The notes beneath the pieces were generated by a model. That model was not told where the DNA came from. It saw nothing but the letters and a program-made list of their open reading frames with translations, and ran no database searches. Made by a program: the position numbers and the translations under genes. Of a stretch of DNA of 64,000 bases, positions 46,825 to 58,741 are shown piece after piece (the stretch's first letter is position 1; each line of letters opens with the position of its first letter). Source of the DNA: Micromonospora luteifusca. Lineage in GTDB: Bacteria > Actinomycetota > Actinomycetes > Mycobacteriales > Micromonosporaceae. The stretch spans positions 4,020,001 to 4,084,000 of the forward strand of contig NZ_JAFBBP010000001.1 of NCBI RefSeq assembly GCF_016907275.1, in the 5' to 3' direction.

Positions 46825-47138
46825 CCGGGCTCGGCCGATCGACGGATCCCGTGGCGGTGAAGATCCGCTAGCCTGCCCCGGCTCAGGTCCGGCAGGTGAC
46901 GCACTGGTCAAGGGGCGGCCTGGGGTCGCTCCGACCTCGTTCGCCGGGCTCATTCGGGCGCCGATCGCACGGACAACCGGACAGATAGGTGATTGTCCGA
47001 CGGGTCAACAGGGAACAGAGAGGGAGTGATCCGGGCGCGCTGCTCGGTCCGGATCGCGCGACGCGGCCGACGGTGCTGCCGCGTCGCCCGGTTTCCGGCG
47101 CCGTCCAGGTCGTCGGGTGACCCTCTTGGGAGACACGT
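46825..47138. other. 314-base gap, no gene seen
   Basis: Upstream of the lipoprotein gene. Moderately high GC with no clear hairpin, promoter pair or conserved leader that I can support. The lipoprotein start is preceded by a CTTGGGAG site at about 47123-47130. Confidence 0.3.
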
Positions 47139-47990
47139 ATGACTGTTCGACGACTCGGCGTCGGCCTGGTAGCCGCCGCTCTGATCACGCCCGCGCTGGC
47201 CGCCTGCGCCAGCAATGGAACCGGCACCCCCGGATCGACGGCGTCCCCGACGGTGACCGCGTCCGGCACGGCGACCCCGTCCGGCGGCGCGCCGGTGGCG
47301 GGCGACGCCAAGCAGGCCCTGCTCGACTCCACCAAGGAGATCAGCAGCGGCAACTTCCGGTTCACCCTCACGGGGGCCGGCTCGACGGCGGAGGGGCAGG
47401 TGCACCAGCCGAGCCAGAGCGCCGCGATGAAGGTCGCGATCGGCGGCCCCTCGTCCGATCTGACGATGAAGCTCGACCTCATCCACTACAAGCCGGACAG
47501 CTGGGTGAAGCTGGAGCTGGCCGGCCCCGCCGCCAAGAACCTGCCCGTCATCAAGCAGCTCAACCTCGGCAAGTACCAGCACCTGGACCAGACCCGGATC
47601 AAGGGCAACCGCAGCCTCGGCTTCGACTTCGAGAAGGTCGACCCGGCCGGCAGCGCGGTTCTGACCCAGGGCATCACCGAGGTCCGCAGCACCGGCACCG
47701 GCGCGTACGCCGGCACCATCGACGTCACCAAGGCCGCCGAGGCGGGCTCGCTGAACGCCGCCACGATCGCCGCGCTGGGGACCCAGGCCAAGACGGTCCC
47801 GTTCACCGCGAAGGTCGACCCGCAGGGCCGCCTGAACGAGCTGGTGCTGCAGTTGCCGGCTGCCGGGCAGACCGCCGCCCAGGAGATTCGGATGACGTAC
47901 TCCGACTACGGCGCAGCCACCGCCGCGCAGAAGCCGCCGGCGGACCAGGTCGTCGAGGCGCCAGCCGAGCTGTACAGCCTGTTCAACTGA
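47139..47990 (+). CDS. LppX/LprAFG-family lipoprotein
   Basis: 283 aa. Seen: a signal peptide with lipobox LAAC (lipidated Cys23), a Ser/Thr/Gly linker to about residue 55, then the LppX/LprG domain (ALLDSTKEISSGNFRF, SWVKLE, NLGKYQHLDQTRIKG). This fold binds lipids or lipoglycans for transport to the outer envelope in mycobacteria. ATG 47139. No partner MFS gene is adjacent. Ends in a UUCG hairpin shared with xseB. Confidence 0.87.
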   Translation: MTVRRLGVGLVAAALITPALAACASNGTGTPGSTASPTVTASGTATPSGGAPVAGDAKQALLDSTKEISSGNFRFTLTGAGSTAEGQVHQPSQSAAMKVAIGGPSSDLTMKLDLIHYKPDSWVKLELAGPAAKNLPVIKQLNLGKYQHLDQTRIKGNRSLGFDFEKVDPAGSAVLTQGITEVRSTGTGAYAGTIDVTKAAEAGSLNAATIAALGTQAKTVPFTAKVDPQGRLNELVLQLPAAGQTAAQEIRMTYSDYGAATAAQKPPADQVVEAPAELYSLFN

Positions 47991-48000
47991 CATGCGCGGG

Positions 48001-48022
48001 TGGGGCGGCTTCGGCCGCCCCA
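48001..48022. terminator. UUCG-loop terminator between convergent genes
   Basis: Perfect arms TGGGGCGGC (48001-48009) and GCCGCCCCA (48014-48022) closed by TTCG, an extra-stable tetraloop. It serves the lipoprotein gene and the convergent xseB. Confidence 0.75.
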
Positions 48023-48030
48023 TCGGCGGG

Positions 48031-48261
48031 TCAGGAAGTGGACTCCTGCCGGGCGGCGTCGATCCGTGCCCGCGCGCCATCCAGCCAGCGCTGGCAGATC
48101 ACCGCCAGCGCCTCGCCGCGCTCCCAGAGCGCCAGCGACTCCTCCAGGGACGTGCCGCCGGCCTCCAGCCGCTCGACCACCGAGGCCAGTTCGGCGCGGG
48201 CCTGCTCGTAACTGAGCCGTTCGTCCGGCCCGGCCTTCGTGTCGTCAGTCATCGCGTCCAT
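48031..48261 (-). CDS. xseB: Exodeoxyribonuclease VII small subunit
   Basis: 76 aa. Partner of XseA in degrading single-stranded DNA to oligonucleotides. Seen: LSYEQARAELASVVERLEAG, SLEESLALWERGEALA and CQRWLDGARARI, the family core. ATG 48261 or ATG 48252; neither has a clear ribosome binding site. It starts 36 bases after the xseA stop, the usual order, and is translated with it. Confidence 0.92.
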   Translation of the reverse strand: MDAMTDDTKAGPDERLSYEQARAELASVVERLEAGGTSLEESLALWERGEALAVICQRWLDGARARIDAARQESTS

Positions 48262-48297
48262 CTCAGCACACCACTTTCCGGGTCACCGCGTCGCCAC

Positions 48298-49542
48298 TCA
48301 GCCGTCGACCGTGGCGGTCAGCTCGCCGTCGGCCAGCCGTACCCGCAACGGGTCGCCCTTGCCGACGTCCGCCGCCGCGCGGACGACGTGGCCGTCCGCG
48401 CGCTGCACGATCGCGTACCCCCGGTCGAGGGTGGCGGCGGGGGAGAGCGCGCGCAGCCGGGCGAGGGTGTGGCGCAGGTCGTCGTCGGCGGCGGCGAGCC
48501 GGTGCTCCAGGCAGCGGCCGGCCCGCTGGCGTAACGCGGCCAGCTCGGTCGCCCGGTGCTCCACCATCACCTGCGGTCGGGCCAGCACCGGCCGGGACCG
48601 CAGCCCGTCGAGCCGGTGCGTCTCGCGGTCGACCAGGTTGCGCACCGCCCGTTCGAGACGGTGTCGGGCCTGGCCGATGAGGCGTACCTCCTCGGTGAGG
48701 TCGGGGACGACCCGCTTGGCCGCGTCGGTCGGGGTGGAGGCCCGGACGTCGGCGACGTAGTCGATCAGCGGCGCGTCCGTCTCGTGGCCGATCGCGCTGA
48801 CCACCGGGGTACGACAGCCGAACACCGCGCGGCAGAGCGCCTCGTCGGAGAAGGGCAGCAGGTCCTCGATGCCACCGCCGCCCCGGGCGATGATGATCAC
48901 GTCGATGCTCGGGTCGGCGTCCAGCACCTTGAGCGCGTCGACGATCTGCGGCACTGCGGACGGGCCCTGCACGGCCACGTTGACAGTGCGGAACTCCACC
49001 GCGGGCCAGCGTCGCCGGGCGTTGGTCAGCACGTCCCGTTCCGCCGCCGACGCGCGACCGGTGATGAGCCCGACCCGGCCGGGCAGGAAAGGCAGTCGGC
49101 GCTTGCGGGAACGGTCGAAGAGCCCTTCGGCGGCGAGCAGCTTCTTGAGCTTCTCCAGCCGGGCCAGCAGCTCCCCGAGCCCGACCTGGCGGATCTCGTC
49201 GGCGCGCAGGCTCAGCGTGCCCCGGGCGGCGTAGAACTCCGGCTTGGCGTGCAGCACCACTCGGGCACCTTCACGCAGCTCCGGTGCCCCGGCGTCCAGT
49301 ACGTCCCGATTGGTGGTGACGGTCAGGCTCAGGTCGGCCGACGGGTCACGTAGCGTGAGGAAGACGGTGCTGGCTCCGGGGCGGCGGCTGATCTGCGCCA
49401 CCTGCCCGTCCACCCACACCCAGCCGAGCTTGGCGATCCACGCCCCCACCTTCTGGCTGACCACCCGCACCGGCCAGGGTTCCTCCGCGCTACTGGCCCC
49501 ACTACTGGCCCCACTGCTCCCCACCCGCCCACCCTCGCTCAC
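48298..49542 (-). CDS. xseA: Exodeoxyribonuclease VII large subunit
   Basis: 414 aa. Seen: the N-terminal OB-fold ([25 protein letters not shown]), central nuclease region with [33 protein letters not shown] and [27 protein letters not shown], and a long helical C-terminus with the coiled coil. GTG 49542. The Ser-rich first 25 residues are not conserved, so a later start is possible. xseA-xseB followed by divergent ispH is the mycobacterial order (Rv1108c-Rv1107c, Rv1110). Confidence 0.94.
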   Translation of the reverse strand: MSEGGRVGSSGASSGASSAEEPWPVRVVSQKVGAWIAKLGWVWVDGQVAQISRRPGASTVFLTLRDPSADLSLTVTTNRDVLDAGAPELREGARVVLHAKPEFYAARGTLSLRADEIRQVGLGELLARLEKLKKLLAAEGLFDRSRKRRLPFLPGRVGLITGRASAAERDVLTNARRRWPAVEFRTVNVAVQGPSAVPQIVDALKVLDADPSIDVIIIARGGGGIEDLLPFSDEALCRAVFGCRTPVVSAIGHETDAPLIDYVADVRASTPTDAAKRVVPDLTEEVRLIGQARHRLERAVRNLVDRETHRLDGLRSRPVLARPQVMVEHRATELAALRQRAGRCLEHRLAAADDDLRHTLARLRALSPAATLDRGYAIVQRADGHVVRAAADVGKGDPLRVRLADGELTATVDG

Positions 49543-49574
49543 CCGCCCACCCTACGACCCACCCCACCTGGCCC

Positions 49575-49635
49575 GTCGATCATGAAGTTATTGCCCTCCG
49601 TGTCGGCGTGTCGCCGCAACAACCTCATGATCAAC
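49575..49635. repeat. 61-bp palindromic intergenic repeat, copy 2 (inverted)
   Basis: Reverse complement starts GTTGATCATGAGGTTGTTGC and matches the copy at 5145-5205 in about 52 of 61 positions. It lies in the divergent gap of xseA and ispH. Its arms are less perfect than those of copy 1. Confidence 0.8.
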
Positions 49636-49695
49636 GCAGGGGGGAGGGGGTCGCGGGCCGGTGCCGGGTTCCGGGGTGGCACGTACGATGGGGTG

Positions 49696-50682
49696 GTGAC
49701 TGAGGCTGAGGCGACTCCACGGACCGGCAAGCGCGTGCTCCTGGCCAAGCCCCGCGGCTACTGCGCAGGTGTCGACCGCGCGGTGCAGACCGTCGAGGAA
49801 GCACTGAAGCTCTACGGTGCCCCGATCTACGTACGCAAGCAGATCGTGCACAACAAGCACGTGGTGCAGACCCTGGAGGCCCAGGGCGCGATCTTCGTGG
49901 AGGAGAACGAGGAGGTGCCGGTGGGGGCCACCGTCATCTTCTCCGCGCACGGCGTGGCTCCCGAGGTCTACGAGCAGGCCAAGCAGCGTTCGCTGAAGGC
50001 GATCGACGCGACCTGTCCGCTGGTCACCAAGGTGCACCACGAGGCGAGGCGGTTCGCCGCCGAGGACTACGACATCCTGCTCATCGGCCACGAGGGGCAC
50101 GAAGAGGTCATCGGCACGGCCGGTGAGGCCCCCGCACACATCCAGCTGGTCGACGGCCCGGACGGCGCCGACAAGATCACCGTTCGTGATCCGGAGAAGG
50201 TCGTCTGGCTCTCCCAGACCACGCTCTCGGTGGACGAGACGCTGGAGACGGTGGCCCGGCTCAAGCAGCGACTGCCGCTGCTGCAGTCCCCGCCCAGCGA
50301 CGACATCTGCTACGCCACCTCCAACCGGCAGCACGTGGTCAAGGAGATCGCCGCCGAGTGCGACGTGGTGATCGTCGTCGGCTCGACAAACTCCTCCAAC
50401 TCGGTCCGCCTGGTCGAGGTCGCCCTGGACGCGGGCGCCCGCGCCGGTCACCTGGTCGACTTCGCCGCCGAGATCGACGACGCCTGGCTGGAGGGGGCCA
50501 ACACGGTCGGCCTGACCTCCGGCGCGAGCGTCCCGGACGACCTCGTCCAGGACGTGCTGGCTCACCTCGCCGCGCGGGGCTTCGCCGACGTCGAGGAGAT
50601 CACCACCGCCACCGAGCGGCTCACGTTCTCGCTCCCGCAGGAGCTGAGGCGGGACATGAAGGCCGCGGCGGCGCGCAGCTGA
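49696..50682 (+). CDS. ispH: 4-hydroxy-3-methylbut-2-enyl diphosphate reductase
   Basis: 328 aa iron-sulfur enzyme, last step of the MEP isoprenoid pathway. Seen: Fe-S ligands Cys23 ([10 protein letters not shown]), Cys107 (ATCPLV) and Cys205 ([10 protein letters not shown]), IVHNKHVV, and a TNSSNSVRL motif. GTG 49696 has a -10 box TACGAT (49684-49689) six bases upstream, so it is probably leaderless; GTG 49693 is next to it. The longer frame back to 49582 runs through the palindromic repeat. It supplies precursors for the prenyl enzymes at 33-34 kb. Confidence 0.96.
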   Translation: MTEAEATPRTGKRVLLAKPRGYCAGVDRAVQTVEEALKLYGAPIYVRKQIVHNKHVVQTLEAQGAIFVEENEEVPVGATVIFSAHGVAPEVYEQAKQRSLKAIDATCPLVTKVHHEARRFAAEDYDILLIGHEGHEEVIGTAGEAPAHIQLVDGPDGADKITVRDPEKVVWLSQTTLSVDETLETVARLKQRLPLLQSPPSDDICYATSNRQHVVKEIAAECDVVIVVGSTNSSNSVRLVEVALDAGARAGHLVDFAAEIDDAWLEGANTVGLTSGASVPDDLVQDVLAHLAARGFADVEEITTATERLTFSLPQELRRDMKAAAARS

Positions 50683-50722
50683 GCACGGGAACGAAAACAG
50701 CCCGGCCCACGTCAGATTCGGC

Positions 50723-51157
50723 ATGAGGACCTTTCGGCTCGCTGTTGCCGCGCTGACCGTCTGCGTGGCGCTGAGCGCCTGCGGCAGCCAGGACGCCGGA
50801 GGCGGCACGCCCACCCCGACACCGACGGGAGCGCAGCCGGTGACCAGCCAGCCCCCGCCCGACCCGACCGCCCCGCCGTCGACGGTCGACCCCGCACCAT
50901 CCAAGCCGCCAACGGGTCCGAAGCCTGGCGGTCCGAGCACGCCACCGGGGGTTGGGCACACCACCCTGTCCGGCACTGTCCAGGGCGGCGTGGAGCCCAA
51001 CTGCGTACTGCTCGACGGCTACCTGCTCCTCGGAGGGCCGCGCGACGTGCTGAAGCCGGGTACGCGGGTGCAGGTCACCGGCCGGGTCGAGCCCGGCATG
51101 ATGACCACCTGCCAGCAGGGCACCCCGTTCGTCGTGGCGAGCGCCAGCCGGTCCTGA
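50723..51157 (+). CDS. Small proline-rich lipoprotein
   Basis: 144 aa. Seen: a signal peptide with lipobox LSAC (Cys20), a Pro/Thr/Ser linker of about 55 residues, then a compact C-terminal domain with HTTLSGTVQGGVEPNCVLLD, VTGRVEPGMMTTCQQG and two Cys that may pair. Short beta-rich domain, perhaps OB-like (TLSGTV, TRVQVTGRV); unknown. ATG 50723 without a clear ribosome binding site. Converges with rmuC. Confidence 0.7.
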   Translation: MRTFRLAVAALTVCVALSACGSQDAGGGTPTPTPTGAQPVTSQPPPDPTAPPSTVDPAPSKPPTGPKPGGPSTPPGVGHTTLSGTVQGGVEPNCVLLDGYLLLGGPRDVLKPGTRVQVTGRVEPGMMTTCQQGTPFVVASASRS

Positions 51158-51166
51158 CCAGCTGCG

Positions 51167-52330
51167 CTACCGGGCCGAGACCTCGTCGTCGGCCGGATCG
51201 GCCAGCTCGGGCGCCTGCGGCTGCCGGGGCGTCAACTCGACCTGCGCGGGCGTGGCCAACTCCTCGTCCGAGACGCCCAACTCGGCGAGCTTGCGTGCGC
51301 TGACCAGCACCCGGGCCTCCAGCGAGCCGACCGCCCGGTTGTACGCGGTCACCGCACCGGCCAGCGACGACCCGAGCTTACCCACGTGGTCGCCCAGGGT
51401 GGAGAGCCGGCCGTACAGCTCCCGGGCGAGGGTGTGCACCGCGAGCGCATTTCGGGCCAGCGCCTCCTGTCGCCAGGAGTAGGCGACCGTCCGAAGCAGG
51501 GCCACCAGCGTGGCCGGCGTGGCCAGCACCACGTTGCGGGTGAAGGCGTGCTCCAGCAGCGTCGGGTCACGTTGGAGCGCGACGTCGAGGAACGGGTCGG
51601 CGGGAACGAACAGCACCACGAACTCCGGCGAGTTGTCGAACGCCGACCAGTAGGACTTGGCGGCCAGAGCGTCGACGTGCCCCCGCAGGTGCCGGGCGTG
51701 CGCGTCGAGGTGGGTGTCCCGGCCGCGCTCGTCGCGGGCCTCCATGGCCGTCAGGTACGCGTCGAACGGTGCCTTGGCGTCCACCACCACCGATCGGCCG
51801 CCGTGCAGTCGGACCACCAGATCCGGTCGGACGACCTGCTGGTCGGTGGCGGCCGTGACCTGCTCGGAGAAGTCGCAGTGCTCCAACATCCCGGCCGCCT
51901 CGACGATCCGGCGCAGTTGGTGCTCGCCCCAGCGGCCCCGCACCTGTGGCGCCCGCAGTGCCGCCACCAGCTGCTTGGTCTCGGTGCGCAGCTCACCGGA
52001 GACGGCGGTCATCGAACGAACCTGCTCGCGCAGCTCGGCATACGCGTCGACCCGGTCGTGCTCCAGCTCGGCCACCCGCTGCTCGTAGCGCCGCAGGGTG
52101 TCGTGCAGCGGGGCGACCGCCCGGGCCACCGCCTCCTGGGACTGCGCGGTGGCCTCATAGCCCAAGGCGCGCATGGACTGCTCCAGCCGGCCCTCACCCT
52201 CCCGGGTGGCGGCCAGGGTGGCATCGAGGCGGGCGATGTCGGCGGCCGACCGGGACCGGGCCGCGAGCCAGCCCACCGCCCCGCCAGCACCGAGGCACAC
52301 GATCACCAGGAGCAGGGTCGAGACGTCCAT
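51167..52330 (-). CDS. rmuC: RmuC-family DNA recombination protein
   Basis: 387 aa. RmuC limits inverted-repeat recombination and is a putative nuclease. Seen: an N-terminal membrane helix (about 5-22), a coiled coil (about 25-120), then the RmuC core with RGRWGEHQLRRIVEAAGML, VVVDAKAPFDAYL, FVPADPFLDVAL and NVVLATPATLVALLRTVAYSWRQE. ATG 52330; the longer frame to 52642 is spurious. Faces a divergent membrane protein gene. Glu/Pro-rich C-tail. Confidence 0.92.
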   Translation of the reverse strand: MDVSTLLLVIVCLGAGGAVGWLAARSRSAADIARLDATLAATREGEGRLEQSMRALGYEATAQSQEAVARAVAPLHDTLRRYEQRVAELEHDRVDAYAELREQVRSMTAVSGELRTETKQLVAALRAPQVRGRWGEHQLRRIVEAAGMLEHCDFSEQVTAATDQQVVRPDLVVRLHGGRSVVVDAKAPFDAYLTAMEARDERGRDTHLDAHARHLRGHVDALAAKSYWSAFDNSPEFVVLFVPADPFLDVALQRDPTLLEHAFTRNVVLATPATLVALLRTVAYSWRQEALARNALAVHTLARELYGRLSTLGDHVGKLGSSLAGAVTAYNRAVGSLEARVLVSARKLAELGVSDEELATPAQVELTPRQPQAPELADPADDEVSAR

Positions 52331-52384
52331 CACCGGAGCTTGCCAGACGGCTACGACGGGACAGCCGGGAGTACGGTCGAAGAT

Positions 52385-53224
52385 ATGGAACTTGTGTTGT
52401 GCCTCGCCGTCGTGCTGGTCGGTGCGCTGGGCGCCGCAGCGCTCGTCCGCGCTCAGGCCAGCGCCCGTCAGCGCACCCAGCTCGGCGACGCCCGGGCGGA
52501 GGCGCAACGGTGGTACGAGCGCCTCGGCGGCCAGTTGATGAACCTGCACGGCGAAGAGCCGGCGGTACGCCAGGCGCTGGCCGATGCCGGTGAGCGGTAC
52601 AACGCGGCAGGCTCGCAGCTGGAGCAGGCGCGTACGCCGCACCAGTTCGGGCTGGCCCGGGAGACCGCGCTGGAGGGGTTGGCGTACATCCGGGCGGCGC
52701 GTACCGCCCTGGGCATCGATCCGGGCCCCGAGGTGCCGACGCTGGCCGCCGCCCGTGGCGTCGGGCAGCTCACCAAGGAGCGCGAGGTCGACGTGCAGGG
52801 GCAGACCTTCCGGGCCGGTCCGCAGCCCGGCCGGGAAACGCCCTATTACTACCCCGGTGGGCGTTATCAGGGTCGACCGGTGCCGGCCGGCTGGTATTCG
52901 ACACCGTGGTGGAAGACGGCGCTGGGCGCCGGGGCTGGTGTGCTCGGCGGCATCCTGATCGCCGACGCGCTCTTCTCGCCCGCCTTCGCCGACCCCGGGT
53001 ACGGCTATGACGCCGGCTACCAGGAGGGCTTCGGCGACGGCGCCGAGCAGGGCGGGGACGGCGGCGACCAGGACTTCGGCGGCGACCAGGGTGGCGACGT
53101 CGGCGGCGGCGACTACGCCGGTGGGGACTACTCCGGCGGCGACTTCGGCGGCGGCGACTTCGGTGGTGGCGGTTTCGGCGGCGGCGACTTCGGCGGTGGG
53201 GATTTCGGCGGCGGCGACTTCTGA
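52385..53224 (+). CDS. Membrane protein with Gly-Asp-Phe repeat tail
   Basis: 279 aa, unrecognised. Seen: an N-terminal helix (about 2-20), a helical middle region like LemA/DUF1542-type sequence (ERYNAAGSQLEQARTPHQFGLARETALEGLAYIRAAR), a second hydrophobic segment near 180-200 (GAGAGVLGGILIADALF), and a tail of about 80 residues dominated by GGDF/GGGDF repeats. Similar tails occur in TPM/YgcG-like proteins. A -10 box TACGGT (52372-52377) is seven bases before ATG; probably leaderless. Tail probably exposed. Confidence 0.72.
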   Translation: MELVLCLAVVLVGALGAAALVRAQASARQRTQLGDARAEAQRWYERLGGQLMNLHGEEPAVRQALADAGERYNAAGSQLEQARTPHQFGLARETALEGLAYIRAARTALGIDPGPEVPTLAAARGVGQLTKEREVDVQGQTFRAGPQPGRETPYYYPGGRYQGRPVPAGWYSTPWWKTALGAGAGVLGGILIADALFSPAFADPGYGYDAGYQEGFGDGAEQGGDGGDQDFGGDQGGDVGGGDYAGGDYSGGDFGGGDFGGGGFGGGDFGGGDFGGGDF

Positions 53225-53249
53225 CCGTCGTTCGCAGACCTACCTGTGG

Positions 53250-53282
53250 AACGGGCCCCGGTCGATGTGACCGGGGCCCGTT
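53250..53282. terminator. 13-bp hairpin between convergent genes
   Basis: Perfect arms AACGGGCCCCGGT (53250-53262) and ACCGGGGCCCGTT (53270-53282), seven-base loop, then TCTCG. Suited to end both the GGDF-tail gene and ppc. Confidence 0.75.
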
Positions 53283-53296
53283 CTCGTACCTGTTGA

Positions 53297-56083
<2,787 letters not shown>

Positions 56084-56316
56084 GATGCGCTCCCTTACGT
56101 GGATACGAAGGACAGCGCTGTCCGACTTACTGGATGGTATCTGCGCGGACCGGTGCTCTGGAGGGCCCCCGGATGATCCTCTGTCCCCGAGGCGGCGTTT
56201 GGCGACGTGATCTCAACCACCGTCCCCGATCGATCCGGGGCCGGAGCGGGCCGCTTGCAGTCCGTTTTGTGAATCACCGGGCGGAAATCAGTTGGCCGTG
56301 CGGTTAGCGTTTGATC

Positions 56317-57357
56317 ATGAGGTCGTTGAACTACCCGACGAAACCACAGCCGGGCGACCGGGTCGCGGTCGTCTCGCCGTCCGCCGGCCTGCCCGCCCTC
56401 TTCCCCCACGTGTACGAGTTGGGGCTGCGCCGGCTGCGGGAGGAGTTCGGACTGGAGCCGGTGGAGTACCCGACCACCCGGGTCATGGGGGCGGACCCGC
56501 GCGACCGGGCGCGTGACCTGACCGCCGCGTTCGCCGATCCGAGCATCACCGCCGTGCTGGCCACGGTCGGCGGAGACGACCTGATCACGGTCACTCCGCA
56601 CCTCGACGACGACGTGCTCCGGGCCAACCCGAAGCCCTACTTCGGCTACTCCGACAACACCAACGTGCTCAACCACCTGTACCGGCTGGGCATCGTCGCC
56701 TACCACGGCGGTTCGGTGCTGGTGCACCTCGGCCGGCCGGGCGCGCCACACCCGCTGACCTTCGACTCGCTGCGCGCCGCCCTGTTCGGCTCCGACTGGT
56801 ACGAGCTGACGCCCGCGCCCGCCTGGGGGGACCGGCCCAACCCGTGGACCGAGCCCGAGACGCTGGAGTACGAGCCGGAGATGCTGCCCGGCGAGGGCTG
56901 GCGGTGGCAGGGGCCGGAACGGGTGGTGCGAGGGCGTACCTGGGGTGGCTGTCTGGAGATCCTGCACTGGCTGATGGCCACCGACCGGGTGCCGACCGTC
57001 GCCGAGTTGGACGGGTCCGTGCTGCTCTTCGAGACCTCCCAGGAGATGCCAAGCGCGCAGGAGGTGTTCCGGATCGTGCGGAACATGGGGGAGCGGGGGC
57101 TGCTCGCCGCCTTCCCGGCGATCGTCGTCGGCCGGCCGAAGGCGTGGAACTTCGACCGGCCGCTGTCGGTACCGGAGCGGTCGGCGTGGGGAGCGGCCCA
57201 GCGGGAGGCGATCATCCGCGCCCTCACGCCGTACAACCCGGACGCGGTGGTGGTCTTCGACGTCGACCTCGGTCACACCGACCCGCAGTTGATCATCCCG
57301 TACGGCGGCGAGATCCTGGTCGACGCGGTCGACCGCCGGATCGCGGTGCGCTACTGA
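56317..57357 (+). CDS. S66-family peptidase (MccF / LD-carboxypeptidase-like)
   Basis: 346 aa. The family cuts LD-peptides in muropeptide recycling or, as MccF, inactivates microcin C-type nucleotide-peptide antibiotics. Seen: QPGDRVAVVSPSAGLP, TVGGDD, nucleophile Ser112 in GYSDNTNVLNHLY, FETSQEMPSAQEVFR with Glu, and the His in DVDLGHTDPQLIIPYGG. Length and the presence of an extended middle region are closer to MccF than to LdcA. A -10 box TAGCGT (56305-56310) is six bases before ATG; probably leaderless. Confidence 0.88.
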   Translation: MRSLNYPTKPQPGDRVAVVSPSAGLPALFPHVYELGLRRLREEFGLEPVEYPTTRVMGADPRDRARDLTAAFADPSITAVLATVGGDDLITVTPHLDDDVLRANPKPYFGYSDNTNVLNHLYRLGIVAYHGGSVLVHLGRPGAPHPLTFDSLRAALFGSDWYELTPAPAWGDRPNPWTEPETLEYEPEMLPGEGWRWQGPERVVRGRTWGGCLEILHWLMATDRVPTVAELDGSVLLFETSQEMPSAQEVFRIVRNMGERGLLAAFPAIVVGRPKAWNFDRPLSVPERSAWGAAQREAIIRALTPYNPDAVVVFDVDLGHTDPQLIIPYGGEILVDAVDRRIAVRY

Positions 57358-57391
57358 CGCGCCGGCGCGGGGATCTCGCCGCCGGTCGGGT

Positions 57392-58552
57392 TCAGTCTGT
57401 CGTGCAGAGGACCGACTGCATCGCGGCCAGGGAACCCGCGCTCGCCGGCACCGGCGGCAGGCCCCGAACGTCCCGGTCGATGTCGTAGACGTTGCCGGCG
57501 AGGACAAGCTGTCGGGAGTTGTCCAGGCTGGTCACCGCGATGCTGGTGAAGCCGGGCCCGCCGCCGTCGGTCGTCCACACCTGGGTCGGACCCGCGGCGC
57601 AGGGGACCGTCATCCGTTGCACGCCCAGGCCGTACCCGTCCGGCCCGCCGTCCGTCGCCACCAGGGTCTCCAACTCACGCTGCTGCGCTGGCGCGAGCAG
57701 CTGCCCGCCGAACAGCGCCCGGTGGAACCGTGCCAGGTCCGCCGCCGTCGAGATCATCGCCCCGGCGGTCCAGTCGTACGACGGGCTGAACGTGGTCACA
57801 TCGCGGCCCGTCAGGTCGTAGCCGTGCAGGTGCCGGCCGTGGATCTTCGGATCGGTGACCGGGAACGAGGTCTGAGTCAGGCCGAGCGGGCCGACGATCC
57901 GCCGCCGTACCTCGCTTCCCGCGTCCCGGCCCGTGACCGCCTCGATGATCAGGCCCGCCAACAGGTAGTTGGTGTTCGAATAGCCCCACGAGGCGCCGGG
58001 TGCGAAGTCCGGCCGGTGCGCCACCGCCAGGGCGATCACCGTGCGGGGCGTGATGACCCGGTCCCAGTCGTGGTCGTCGAGGTACGGGGCCCAGAAGCTC
58101 CGCTCGCCGGTCGGGTCCCAGATGCCGCTGGTGTGGTTGAGCAACTGCCGGACGGTGATCGTCGAGCCGTCGTTGCCGTTACCTCGGACGACCCCGGGCA
58201 GCCACCGCTCGACCGGGTCGTCGAGGGTGAGTCGACCCTCACCCACCAGTTGCAGCAGCACGGTCGACACGAACGCCTTGGTGTTGCTGGCGATCCGGAA
58301 CCGGTCGTCCGGCCGGGCCCGCGCCCCGGTGACCCGGTCGGCCACCCCCGCCGCCACCTGCCACCGTCGGCCGTCCACGCGGCCGTATGCCACCGCACCG
58401 GGGAAGCCGTCCGCGACCAACTGGTCGAGCGCGACAGCCAGTGCCCGGCGTTGCGCCCCCGGACGGTCGGCACCGGCCGGTGGGGGCGCAACGGCGAGTG
58501 TGGCGACCAACGAACCGACCGACACCACCACGGTCCATAGCGGACGCGACAT
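57392..58552 (-). CDS. Serine hydrolase, beta-lactamase/DD-peptidase family
   Basis: 386 aa exported enzyme. Seen: a signal peptide (about 1-32), the SxxK motif SNTK (Ser89), HTSGIWDPT, the YxN motif WGYSNTNYLL, and a C-terminal TDGGGPGFTS box in place of KTG/HxG. The family (serine hydrolases, EstB, Rv1367-like) has mixed substrates; peptidoglycan or esters are possible. ATG 58552 has GGAG eight bases upstream. Divergent from the histidine kinase gene. Confidence 0.9.
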   Translation of the reverse strand: MSRPLWTVVVSVGSLVATLAVAPPPAGADRPGAQRRALAVALDQLVADGFPGAVAYGRVDGRRWQVAAGVADRVTGARARPDDRFRIASNTKAFVSTVLLQLVGEGRLTLDDPVERWLPGVVRGNGNDGSTITVRQLLNHTSGIWDPTGERSFWAPYLDDHDWDRVITPRTVIALAVAHRPDFAPGASWGYSNTNYLLAGLIIEAVTGRDAGSEVRRRIVGPLGLTQTSFPVTDPKIHGRHLHGYDLTGRDVTTFSPSYDWTAGAMISTAADLARFHRALFGGQLLAPAQQRELETLVATDGGPDGYGLGVQRMTVPCAAGPTQVWTTDGGGPGFTSIAVTSLDNSRQLVLAGNVYDIDRDVRGLPPVPASAGSLAAMQSVLCTTD

Positions 58553-58741
58553 GACCTGCTCCAATCGACGAAACGAATGTCCCCGTCGACCCTGCCGAAG
58601 TGCGGACCGCAGGTGAATGCGGATCTCCCGCCGGTCGGGTGGGGTTAACCCGACGGATCACGGCGGGTTGCCCGGCTGCACCGCAGGCCCGTGGCCGGGC
58701 ATGCTGAGCCGGCATGTCGTTCGGCTGGTCGGGAGGATCAG

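Noticed and set aside
46825..47138. Possible tRNA or small RNA
   Set aside because: No cloverleaf with TTC arm or CCA-ready acceptor stem could be built; nothing else supports it.
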